DNA of 64,000 bases from JACRCT01 sp036504155 (GTDB lineage: Bacteria; Myxococcota; Myxococcia; Myxococcales; UBA5297), in the NCBI GenBank assembly GCA_036504155.1, contig DASXVQ010000033.1, positions 20,309 to 84,308 of the forward strand, read 5' to 3'. Under the pieces are notes generated by a model. The model worked only from the letters and a program-made list of their open reading frames with translations, was not told where the DNA came from and did not search any database. The first letter of the stretch is position 1. Every line of letters begins with the position of its first letter. A program made the translations under genes and the position numbers. Shown piece by piece: positions 1 to 7,403 of the stretch.

Positions 1-72
1 CCCCCCTCCCGACACCCTCCACGCTCCCCGCGCCGCGCCGCGCACCTTAGGTTTGCGCGCGGAGGTTTCCCC

Positions 73-345
73 ATGCCGGCGGTCCTGGAAGCGTGCGAGC
101 ACCTGAGGAAGAGCCACCCGCTCCCGCCGAAGAGCAACGGCTGCGAGGAGTGCCTGAAGACCGGGGACAGCTGGGTCCACCTGCGCGAGTGCCTCTCGTG
201 CGGCCACGTCTACTGCTGCGACTCCTCGAAGAACAAGCATGCGAGCGCGCACTTCCGGCAGAGCGCGCACCCGGTAATGCGCTCGATCGAGCCCGGCGAA
301 GGCTGGCGCTGGTGCTACGTCGACAAGGTGCTCAGCGAGGGCTGA
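73..345 (+). CDS. UBP-type zinc finger protein
   Basis: A 90-residue protein that is almost entirely one ZnF-UBP domain. Cys/His pairs appear in the expected order: CEH near residue 8, CEEC at about 24-27, CLSCGHVYCC at about 40-49, then H-x3-H and a later HPV. In eukaryotes this fold binds the ubiquitin C-terminus. Free-standing bacterial copies are common but their partner is unknown. The start is supported by GGAGG seven bases upstream of the ATG. The gene ends just before a convergent SDR gene. The family call is firm; the function is unknown. Confidence 0.85.
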   Translation: MPAVLEACEHLRKSHPLPPKSNGCEECLKTGDSWVHLRECLSCGHVYCCDSSKNKHASAHFRQSAHPVMRSIEPGEGWRWCYVDKVLSEG

Positions 346-353
346 CGGCGCGC

Positions 354-1199
354 TCAGGTCGTCCCGTCGAGGTGGAACGGCGGCGGCTGCTGGCCGTCCT
401 CGTCCGTGAAGCCGTAGGTCCTGGCGAGGTCCCCGACGGAGAGGACCTGCCCGGACCAGCGCAGGGCGTCGGCATCCGCGGCCAGCGCCGCGACGCAGCG
501 CCCCAGGTAGGCCGGCGACTCGGTGCGCGACAGGTCGAACGGGAAGGCGGCGTGCGCGGCCATCACCCGCTCGGTGCGCACGAACCCGGGCGCGAGCGCG
601 ACGGCGCCGACGCCGTGCTCCCTGAGCTCGCCCGCCATCCCCGCGGTGGCGCGGACGATGGCCGCCTTCGCCGCGTCGTAGAAGAGGTTGCCCAGGTAGA
701 GCCCGCGGTCCCAGGCGACCGTGCTGACGATGAGCCCGCGCTTGGTGGCGACCATCGCCGGGGCGGCCAGGGAGCAGGCGAGCAGCGTCGCGCGCACTCC
801 CGACTCGAACATCCCGCGCCAGCGCTTCTCGAAGTCGTGCTGCCAGAACGGCGCGGTGAAGGTCGGGTAGTCGTGCTGCTCGTAGCCGCCCCAGGCGTTG
901 CCCACGAGCAGGTCGAGCCGCCCCTGCTCCCGGGCCACGCGGTCGAAGAGCGCGCGCACGTCTTCGAGCCGGGTGTGGTCGCAGCGCGCGCCGAGGCCGA
1001 TCCCGCCGGCCGCGCTCACCGCCTCCGCCGCGTCCTCGACCGTCCCGGCCAGGTTCTCGGTGCGAGCGCCGGCGCGGGTGCTGCGGCCGGTGACGTAGAC
1101 GGTGGCGCCGGCGGCGCCGAGCTCGCGGGCGACGCCCAGGCCGAGGCCGCGGGTGGCGCCGGTGACCACGGCCACCCGGCCGGAGAGGGGCTTGCTCAT
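354..1199 (-). CDS. SDR family oxidoreductase
   Basis: A 281-residue classical short-chain dehydrogenase/reductase. The Rossmann nucleotide-binding motif TGATRGLGLG lies near residues 13-22, an N-A-W-G segment follows strand 4 (about 101-104), and the catalytic pair is in FYDAAKAA (Tyr-x3-Lys, about 174-178). TGRSTR after beta-2 suggests NADP(H) preference. The substrate cannot be read from sequence. AGGAGG sits upstream of the ATG. A GNAT remnant lies immediately upstream on the same strand, so the two may once have been co-transcribed. Confidence 0.85.
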   Translation of the reverse strand: MSKPLSGRVAVVTGATRGLGLGVARELGAAGATVYVTGRSTRAGARTENLAGTVEDAAEAVSAAGGIGLGARCDHTRLEDVRALFDRVAREQGRLDLLVGNAWGGYEQHDYPTFTAPFWQHDFEKRWRGMFESGVRATLLACSLAAPAMVATKRGLIVSTVAWDRGLYLGNLFYDAAKAAIVRATAGMAGELREHGVGAVALAPGFVRTERVMAAHAAFPFDLSRTESPAYLGRCVAALAADADALRWSGQVLSVGDLARTYGFTDEDGQQPPPFHLDGTT

Positions 1200-1238
1200 C
1201 GCGTGGGACCTCCTGGTCGACGACGGAAGGCGGACGGA

Positions 1239-1441
1239 TCAGACCTTGGCGTACTCGGGGCGGAAGCGGACGACGATCTGCCCGCCGCGCTCGGCCACCC
1301 GCGAGACAGCGGCACCCCACAGGCCCGCAGCGCGTCGACGAGATCCGCCTCGTCAGGGCGCCCGAAGGAGAGCGTGTTGACGCGGTGGACGGCCTCGCGG
1401 TCCTCGGGGCGTTCGGGTCGGATGAGGGCTCGCTCGCCCAT
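1239..1441 (-). pseudogene. GNAT N-acetyltransferase remnant with internal deletion
   Basis: The first ~45 codons read like the start of a YhbS-type GNAT acetyltransferase (RPERPEDREAVHRVNTLSFG, then DEADLVDALRACG). The frame then changes near position 1310. The other frame gives VAERGGQIVVRFRPEYAKV followed by a stop at 1239-1241, which resembles the last strand of the same family. The acetyl-CoA-binding centre, roughly 90-100 residues, is missing. The simplest reading is one internal deletion joining the two ends out of frame. The family call rests on short segments. Confidence 0.6.
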
Positions 1442-1599
1442 GGTGGCCTCCCGGAAAGCCGCGCGGCGAGCGCGGGCCGAGGTCGCTATCGTTGGTGCGG
1501 CATCTTGCCGGTTCCGGGTGGGTAGAGGAAGGCGCTCGCGGTGAGGCCGTGCGCCATCCTGCTGAAACGACGACGTTTTTCGACGAGGCGGTTCGGTCG

Positions 1600-2022
1600 A
1601 TGGCGAGGACGAGCCCCGCGAGCAAGGCCTACCGAATCCTGCGCGAGGCGGCCCTCGGCTACCCCGAGGCGGCGGAGGACTCTCCCTGGGGCGACCCGGT
1701 GATGAAGGTGCGCGGGAAGATCTTCCTGTTCCTGAGCGTGGACGCGGACGGGCTGTCGGTGACGGCGAAGCTGCCGCAGACCAGCGGCATTGCCCTGATG
1801 TTGCCCAACGTGGAGCCCACCGGCTACAACCTGGGGCGCTCCGGCTGGGTCAGCGGCACCTTCGAGACGCAGTCCGAGCCGCCGATGAAGATGCTGCGCG
1901 CCTGGATCGACGAGAGCTACCGCAGCGTCGCGCCCAAGAAGCTCCTCGCCCGGCTGGACGGAGCACCGGCGCCGAAGGCCGCGGCGAAGGCGCCCGTCCG
2001 GGCGCGCAAGGTGAAGCGATGA
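1600..2022 (+). CDS. MmcQ/YjbR family protein
   Basis: A 140-residue protein of the YjbR/MmcQ (CyaY-like fold) family, often called DNA-binding without strong proof. Typical features are LGYPEAAEDSPWGDPVMKVRGKIF near the N-terminus, a middle segment of small strands, and a C-terminal helix MLRAWIDESYRSVAPKKL, followed by an Ala/Lys/Arg-rich tail. The start at 1600 was chosen because family similarity begins there; an upstream ATG at 1492 in the same frame would add a 36-residue stretch that does not look like the family. Its stop overlaps the next gene (ATGA), so the two are probably translationally coupled. Confidence 0.8.
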   Translation: MARTSPASKAYRILREAALGYPEAAEDSPWGDPVMKVRGKIFLFLSVDADGLSVTAKLPQTSGIALMLPNVEPTGYNLGRSGWVSGTFETQSEPPMKMLRAWIDESYRSVAPKKLLARLDGAPAPKAAAKAPVRARKVKR

Positions 2023-3107
2023 CGGAGTGGGTCTTCGAGGTCCCGGAAGACCTGCGGGCGTTCCTCCTGGAAGTGGTCGAGGCGATCGACCAAGTCCCGG
2101 CTCAGGAGCGGGCGCAGGCATTTCGGGCCGAGGACGCGTTCCAGTCGGGCTGTGGCTACGGCGGCCGGGACGGCGAGCGCTTCCGCTTCGTCTACTTCCC
2201 GGAGCGCCGCGGCGAGCGCTGGATCCTCGCCCTGGACGAGGCCGAGATCCGCGCGTTCGCGGGCGGCGCCAGGCGGCTGCTGACGCCGCGCATCGAGAAG
2301 GCGGAGCGCAAGCCGCAGCGCTGGCCCAGCGGCGAAGGGCTGCTGGTCTGGGGGCGCACCAGCCGCGAGGCGATGGCAGCGGGCGACCTGCAGGAGCTGG
2401 CCTGCGCGCTCGAGGCGCTGCGCGGGCAAGGGAAGCGGTCGCCGCAGGTGTTCCGCCTCTGGTCGCGCCTGGACGACCTCTTGCGCGCGGTGGTCTTCGA
2501 GGACCGCTGCGCGCTGCAGGTGGCCTTCCAGGACGGGACCTGCCTGCGCACGCAGGGCGATCCCGCGGCGCCGGGGGAGCTCGAGGCGGAGGACGTGGAC
2601 GGGACGCAGTTCAAGGTCCGGTGGGCGCACGCCCTCGCCTGGGAGCAGGTCGCGCAGGCGCTGCCGACGTTCGTGCAGACCGGGGAGCTCGGCTCGCTGC
2701 CGACGCAGGACACCTCCGAGCCTCGGCTCGCGCAGCTGGCCTCGCTTGGCCGCCGCGGGGCGCTGCACGACCTGGGACCGGTCCCGCGAGGGCTGGAGGG
2801 CACGAGCCTGGCGGTGCCGACGCCCGAGTCGGCGATCCCGGCGCTGACGGAAGGCGACGAGGACCTGGCGTGGGCGCGCGGCGTGCTCGATTGGCTGGGC
2901 TCCTTGGCGCTGGTCGAGCTGGAGGATGCGGCGGCGGCGGCGCGGGGGCTGGCGGAGCTGCTGCGCGAGCGCGGGGACGAGGCGGTGGACTCGCTCGAGG
3001 AGGCCGAGGAGCTGCTGGAGCAGATGGCGGGGCTGGCGGGGTTCTCCGAGATCTTCGCGAGCGTGGACGAGTTGCGCCGGGCGCTGAAGGAATCCTCGGG
3101 ACGTTGA
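2019..3107 (+). CDS. hypothetical protein, acidic, two-part
   Basis: A 362-residue protein that I do not recognise. It has no signal peptide or membrane segment and looks cytoplasmic. The first ~115 residues contain aromatic-rich beta-type sequence (FRFVYFPERRGERWILAL). The middle has Trp/Arg-rich segments, and the last ~90 residues are a strongly acidic helical region (about 305-350, Glu-Glu-Ala-Glu-Glu-Leu-Leu-Glu). The four-base overlap with the YjbR gene suggests one transcript. Good third-position GC bias supports a real gene. Confidence 0.6.
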   Translation: MTEWVFEVPEDLRAFLLEVVEAIDQVPAQERAQAFRAEDAFQSGCGYGGRDGERFRFVYFPERRGERWILALDEAEIRAFAGGARRLLTPRIEKAERKPQRWPSGEGLLVWGRTSREAMAAGDLQELACALEALRGQGKRSPQVFRLWSRLDDLLRAVVFEDRCALQVAFQDGTCLRTQGDPAAPGELEAEDVDGTQFKVRWAHALAWEQVAQALPTFVQTGELGSLPTQDTSEPRLAQLASLGRRGALHDLGPVPRGLEGTSLAVPTPESAIPALTEGDEDLAWARGVLDWLGSLALVELEDAAAAARGLAELLRERGDEAVDSLEEAEELLEQMAGLAGFSEIFASVDELRRALKESSGR

Positions 3108-3140
3108 GACGCGAAGGGCGGGTCACGGATACTGATCCTC

Positions 3141-4376
3141 GTGAGATGCGAACCCCCATGGGCTTGCCTCGGCCTTCTCCTGGTCGCCTGCAGCCAGGGT
3201 GCCGCCGGTGGCGCGCTCGACGCGGCTCACCGCGATGCGCAAGTCGTCGGCGCCGCGGACTCGGCCATTGAACTCCAGGACGCCGCGCTTGCATCGAGCG
3301 ACGCGTTCGATCCTGTCTGGGATGCGTCCGAAGCGCCGGACGCAGGCGGCCTGGCCGAGGTGGATGCCGCGGACTTCCAAGACGCTGCCGCAGTGGAACC
3401 TCCGGACGCCGAGGCACCCGATGCGGAGGCCCCAGACGCGGACGCTCTTCCCGCAGGCCCGGACGCCTCGAGCTTCACCGGCTGCCAGGCCGATCCGCCC
3501 GCGGGCGCGCCGCTCCCTGCCGCGTATCCCGCCTATGCCGGGACCTGTCCCGCGCTGGCGCCGATCCCGGCCGAGAACCACCTGACCAGCAGCGGCAACG
3601 ACCGGACGTTCAAGCTCGTGCAGCCGGCCAATCCGCTTCCCGGCGAGCGCTTGGCGCTGGTGTTCGTCTGGTACTGGCTATGGGGCACCGCCGACGACCT
3701 CATCGGGACGCTCCAGCTCCAGCAGGCGGCCGACCAGCAGCGGATCCTCTTCGTGGTGCCGGAGGCGAAGGGCGACCTGCCGTTCCGCTGGCCGTTCCTC
3801 ATCGTGAACTCCGGCGGCCGGCTCGACGAGGAGGTCCAGTTCTTCGACGACATGCTCGGCTGCGTCGCGGCGGCGCACCCGGAGATCAATCCGGGCTGCG
3901 TCTCCAGCCTGGGCATCAGCGCCGGCGCGCTCTTCAACGACCAACTGGCGCCGCGGCGGTCCGAGCGGCTGGCGAGCTTCCTGTCCATCTCGGGCGGCGT
4001 GGGCTCGACTGCGCGGGGCTGGGACGGGGCCTCGCGGCACCTGCCGGCGGTGGTGCTCTGGGGCGGCGACACGGACGAGTACAACGGCCTCTACAACTTC
4101 TCGAACGGCAGCAGGGACCTCGAGGACAAGCTGACCGGCGAGGGCGAGTTCTTCGTGGAGTGCATCCACAACTGCGGCCACGCGGTGCCGCCGTTCCCGG
4201 TGCCGCCGGGCGGGACGCTGTTCGAGTCGATGTGGAACTTCGTGCTCGCGCACCCGTACTGGGTAACGCCCGGGACCTCGCCGTGGCAGACGACGGGCTT
4301 CCCCGGGGACTTCCCGGGCTGGTGCGGCTTCGGGAAGGGCTCGGCGGCGCCGCGGACCGATCCCGACGGTTGCTGA
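3141..4376 (+). CDS. alpha/beta-hydrolase (PHB depolymerase/esterase-like) lipoprotein
   Basis: A 411-residue exported lipoprotein. The signal peptide ends in a lipobox, LLVAC, with the lipidated Cys at about 17. It is followed by ~100 residues of low-complexity Asp/Ala/Pro linker (PDAEAPDAEAPDAD). The catalytic domain carries a nucleophile elbow in SLGISAGALF (Gly-x-Ser-x-Gly) and a late His in ECIHNCGHAVP, as in polyhydroxybutyrate depolymerase or feruloyl-esterase relatives. Paired Cys residues suggest disulfides. The GTG start is the only one giving the full signal peptide. The substrate is unknown. Confidence 0.7.
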   Translation: MRCEPPWACLGLLLVACSQGAAGGALDAAHRDAQVVGAADSAIELQDAALASSDAFDPVWDASEAPDAGGLAEVDAADFQDAAAVEPPDAEAPDAEAPDADALPAGPDASSFTGCQADPPAGAPLPAAYPAYAGTCPALAPIPAENHLTSSGNDRTFKLVQPANPLPGERLALVFVWYWLWGTADDLIGTLQLQQAADQQRILFVVPEAKGDLPFRWPFLIVNSGGRLDEEVQFFDDMLGCVAAAHPEINPGCVSSLGISAGALFNDQLAPRRSERLASFLSISGGVGSTARGWDGASRHLPAVVLWGGDTDEYNGLYNFSNGSRDLEDKLTGEGEFFVECIHNCGHAVPPFPVPPGGTLFESMWNFVLAHPYWVTPGTSPWQTTGFPGDFPGWCGFGKGSAAPRTDPDGC

Positions 4377-4378
4377 CT

Positions 4379-4738
4379 TCAGCCCTTCGTCGCCACGTAC
4401 GTGCGCTCGTTCACCACGTTTCCGGTGTTGAGCGTCGAGGCCGGCTCGAAGAGCAGCACGTGCACTTCCTCGCGCGCCACCGGCCGGTGCTCGAAGCCGC
4501 GCGGCACCACGCAGAGCTCGCCTTCTCGGATCATCAGCACCCGGTCCCGGAACTCGACGGTCAGCGTGCCGTGGAGAACGAGGAACAGCTCGTCCTCGTT
4601 CTCGTGGTGGTGCCAGACGAACTCGCCGAGGAGCTTGGCGACCTTGACGTGCTGCCCGTTCAGCTCGCCGACGATGCGTGGCTGCCAGTGCTCGGAGAAC
4701 GCCGCGAGCTTGTCGCGCAGGTTGACGGTCTCGATCAT
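4379..4738 (-). CDS. cupin domain protein
   Basis: A 119-residue single-domain cupin. Motif 1 is HHHENEDELFLVLHGTLTV (three His and a Glu as metal ligands, about residues 43-61). Motif 2 is GELCVVPRGFEHRP, with the fourth-ligand His. It resembles cupin_2 proteins of the mannose-6-phosphate isomerase-like type, usually small metal-binding enzymes or sensors. The ATG overlaps the stop of the upstream DUF4403 gene (ATGA), so the pair is one operon. Confidence 0.8.
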   Translation of the reverse strand: MIETVNLRDKLAAFSEHWQPRIVGELNGQHVKVAKLLGEFVWHHHENEDELFLVLHGTLTVEFRDRVLMIREGELCVVPRGFEHRPVAREEVHVLLFEPASTLNTGNVVNERTYVATKG

Positions 4739-6204
4739 TTGACCTGGGAAGCAGCGGGGGCCGCCGGAGACGGGGCCGCGGCAGGGGTGGCAGCAGGAGC
4801 AGGCGCTGGAGCGGCAGTGGGGGCGGGCGCCGCGACCGGCGCGGGCTCGGGCGCCTCGGCGGGCAGGGTCGGGCACGGCACGTACACCGAGGCCTGCGCG
4901 GTGGCGGCGACATAGATCCGCAGGTAGGAGCCGTGCGGGTAGATGCCCGTCACCTCGATGCGCGCGACGTCGCTGCGCAGGCAGCCGGGGTTGAACTGGA
5001 AGTCGCCGGAGACCTTGGCGCGTACCGCCCCGAGGCGCTCGCCGAGGTCCAGCCGCAGCGCCTGCCGGGCCTGGTCGCGGATGGAGTCGCCGTCGAGCTT
5101 GGCCTTGAGCTTGAGCAAAAAGTCGCTGGTTTCGATGGTCGGCTGCAGGTCGGGGATCTGCAGCTCGTTGTCGATGACCGCCGGGTGGCCGGCGAAGAAG
5201 ATGTTGCCGTCCAGGTTCAGCGAGAGGCCCGAGGCCTTGGCCACCCCCGCCAGCCGCAGCTTGAGCACCAGCTGGTTCTGCGAGGCGTAGATCTCCGGGT
5301 CGGTCAGGTACAGCTCCGGGAAGTCCTTGGAGAAGTAGAGCTTGCCGTCGGTGAAGGCCATGGTCATGGCCTTCTGCAGCTCGGCGTAGGACGCGGCGAT
5401 GGGCGCGGTCACCGTGAACGGCCCGGAGGGCAGGGTGGCGACGTTGGCCAGCGGCGTCGGCTGCGGCGGCAGCGCCGGCGGGTTGCAGGGCATGGTCACC
5501 GAGGGCGCGACGACCAGCGCCAGGTCCTTCTCGAAGCCGCCGGCCAGCACCGTGGGCCCGGCCTCGACCCCGGTCACCTTCACCGCCAGGCAGCCCTTGG
5601 CCTCGCCCAGCGGCAGCTCGATGGGCACCGCGAGCCGGGCGTAGGCCTCCATCACCCGCGGGGCGAGGTCGAAGGAGTAGTTCTCGACCAGCGTCTGGAA
5701 CTCGTCGCGCAGCTTCTTGAGGGCGCTGGTCACCGCGTCCGCGGCCTTGACCTTCATGTCCTTGGAGGTCAGCTCCACCTTGGCCGACTGCAGCTTGGCC
5801 TTGTACTCGCTGGTCAGCACCGGCTCGCCCGACATCTTGAGGTCCAGGCTGAGCGACTGCGTGCCGATGATGGGCAGCTCGGCGCTGACGTTGACCGTGC
5901 TCTCCGCGTGGATCTTGCCGTCGGCGAACTTGAAGGCGATGGGCGTGCGGCTCCACTTCCAGGGGCGCGGCCCGCGCAGCTCGAAGGTCGAGGCGCCCTC
6001 CATCGGCAGCGCCAGGTCGATGGCCTTGTTGAGCCCCTCGGGCGTCACGGTGAAGTGGACCACCACCTTGGACGGCGCGGGATCCGCCATCGGCGCGCCG
6101 AGGCTGGAAGGCGGGCGCGGCGGGTAGAGCGGCATCGTGGCGCAGCCGGCGAGGGACAGGGCGGCGAGGGCGACGATCGACCACTGGGCACGGAGCGAGG
6201 GCAT
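4735..6204 (-). CDS. DUF4403 family lipoprotein
   Basis: A 489-residue exported protein. The signal peptide has the lipobox LSLAGCA (Cys at about 21). The rest is beta-rich with repeating amphipathic strands matching DUF4403: an N-terminal FTVTPEGLNKAIDLAL module, then long strands such as FKFADGKIHAESTVNVSAEL. The tail (about 445-489) is Ala/Pro-rich and probably disordered. DUF4403 belongs to the broad lipid-binding tubular (BPI/SMP-like) class by fold resemblance, which is an inference. It is coupled to the downstream cupin by a 4-base overlap. Confidence 0.75.
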   Translation of the reverse strand: MPSLRAQWSIVALAALSLAGCATMPLYPPRPPSSLGAPMADPAPSKVVVHFTVTPEGLNKAIDLALPMEGASTFELRGPRPWKWSRTPIAFKFADGKIHAESTVNVSAELPIIGTQSLSLDLKMSGEPVLTSEYKAKLQSAKVELTSKDMKVKAADAVTSALKKLRDEFQTLVENYSFDLAPRVMEAYARLAVPIELPLGEAKGCLAVKVTGVEAGPTVLAGGFEKDLALVVAPSVTMPCNPPALPPQPTPLANVATLPSGPFTVTAPIAASYAELQKAMTMAFTDGKLYFSKDFPELYLTDPEIYASQNQLVLKLRLAGVAKASGLSLNLDGNIFFAGHPAVIDNELQIPDLQPTIETSDFLLKLKAKLDGDSIRDQARQALRLDLGERLGAVRAKVSGDFQFNPGCLRSDVARIEVTGIYPHGSYLRIYVAATAQASVYVPCPTLPAEAPEPAPVAAPAPTAAPAPAPAATPAAAPSPAAPAASQVK

Positions 6205-6297
6205 GTCGGGCTTTCTACCAAGCGCGCGGCGCAGAAAGGAAGAGGCCGCCGCCCCGGGGGGCGACGGCCTCTGAGAGTCAAACGGCCGACCGAGCGA

Positions 6298-7224
6298 TCA
6301 GGAGATCGGCGCTCGCTGCGGGGCCGGGGTGACCATCTGGATGTCGAAGCCCTGCTTCTGCAGGCGGCTGATGACGTCGTCGAGCACGCGCACCGTCTGC
6401 GGCTGGATGTCGTGCATCAGGATGGTGCCGCCGCGGGCCTGGACGCTGTTCGAGCCGGCGAAGATGTTCTCCATGATCTTGGCGTCGTCGTTCTTGTAGC
6501 GCCAGTCGTTGGAGTCCACGTTCCACAGGACGATCTTCTGGCCGGGCTCCATGGCGGCGCGGGCGACCGCGGGGCCGGCGCCGTACGGCGGGCGGACGAC
6601 CGAGATCGGGTAGTGGTAGCCCAGCACCTTGTCGATGGCGGCCTGGGTCTTCTCGAGCTCGACCTTGGCCTGCGCCGGGGTCAGCTTCGACAGGTTGGCG
6701 TGGGTGAAGGTGTGGTTCCCGAGCGTGTGGCCCTCGGCGACGATGCGGCGGATGAGGTCCGGCTGCTTGAGGACGCCCTCGCCGGTGACGAAGAAGGTGG
6801 CCTTCACGTCGTGCTTCTTGAGGATCTCCAGCACGCGCGGGGTGTTCACGGGGTGCGGGCCGTCGTCGAAGGTCAGGCTGACGACCTTCTGGAAGCCGTC
6901 GGTCTTGTTCGGGGTCACCGCCGGCGTGGTGTTGTTGGTCGCCGGCTTCTGCGGCTCGGCGGGCTTGGTCGGCGTCGTCACCGGCGCCTGCGGGGCGGCG
7001 GCGCCGGTCGGCAGCGTCAGCTTCATCCCCACGCCCAGCTTCTCGGGGGCGGAGAGGACGTTCTTGTTGAGGTCCATGATCTCCGGCCACCGCTTCGAGT
7101 CGCCCAGGAGGTTCTTGGCGATCTTCGAGAGCGTGTCGCCCGGCTGGACCGTGTAGCTCGTCGGCGTGGTGGTCTTCGGGGCGACCGGGGTGGTGGAAGT
7201 GGCGCTGCCAATGGGGCCGGGCAT
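6298..7224 (-). CDS. LysM polysaccharide deacetylase (NodB domain)
   Basis: A 308-residue carbohydrate esterase family 4-like protein. A LysM domain comes first (SYTVQPGDTLSKIAKNLLGD to LTLP, about 23-72). After a Pro/Thr linker comes a NodB domain with TFDDGPH (metal Asp), the GNHTFTHANLS metal-His motif, RPPYGAG, and a late ILMHDIQP His. All catalytic motifs are present, so it should deacetylate a GlcNAc-type polymer such as peptidoglycan. GGAGAGG sits just upstream of the ATG at 7224, which decides the start. Oddly, no Sec, Tat or lipobox signal is visible at this start. Confidence 0.85.
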   Translation of the reverse strand: MPGPIGSATSTTPVAPKTTTPTSYTVQPGDTLSKIAKNLLGDSKRWPEIMDLNKNVLSAPEKLGVGMKLTLPTGAAAPQAPVTTPTKPAEPQKPATNNTTPAVTPNKTDGFQKVVSLTFDDGPHPVNTPRVLEILKKHDVKATFFVTGEGVLKQPDLIRRIVAEGHTLGNHTFTHANLSKLTPAQAKVELEKTQAAIDKVLGYHYPISVVRPPYGAGPAVARAAMEPGQKIVLWNVDSNDWRYKNDDAKIMENIFAGSNSVQARGGTILMHDIQPQTVRVLDDVISRLQKQGFDIQMVTPAPQRAPIS

Positions 7225-7364
7225 GAAGTTCCCTCTCCGTTTGAGTTCCAAGACCTGGGAATTGTCGCACACCTGCTTACAAAGTTTCCTCGGGCCGGCA
7301 GGTTCTGGGCTGGAGGTCGCAGGTGGCGGTAGTTCCTGGGCTATTTTCGGTGCCCGTCTCCGGA

Positions 7365-7396
7365 GGGCCCAAGTTAAGGTACCTTAACTTGGCCCC
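7365..7396. repeat. AT-cored palindrome between radical SAM and deacetylase genes
   Basis: A perfect 24-bp palindrome (7369-7392, centred at 7380/7381, core TTAAGGTACCTTAA) extends to 32 bp with one mismatched pair. It lies 7 bases past the radical SAM stop and about 140 bases upstream of the deacetylase start. Its AT-rich core stands out in this GC-rich DNA. It could be an operator, a terminator without a T-run, or a dispersed palindromic element. Confidence 0.75.
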
Positions 7397-7403
7397 GTCG
7401 CGA

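Noticed and set aside
3400..3480. Asp/Ala/Pro repeat in the esterase lipoprotein as a tandem repeat element
   Set aside because: This is the usual low-complexity linker after the lipobox, seen also at 35700 and 60000; it is a protein feature, not a mobile repeat.
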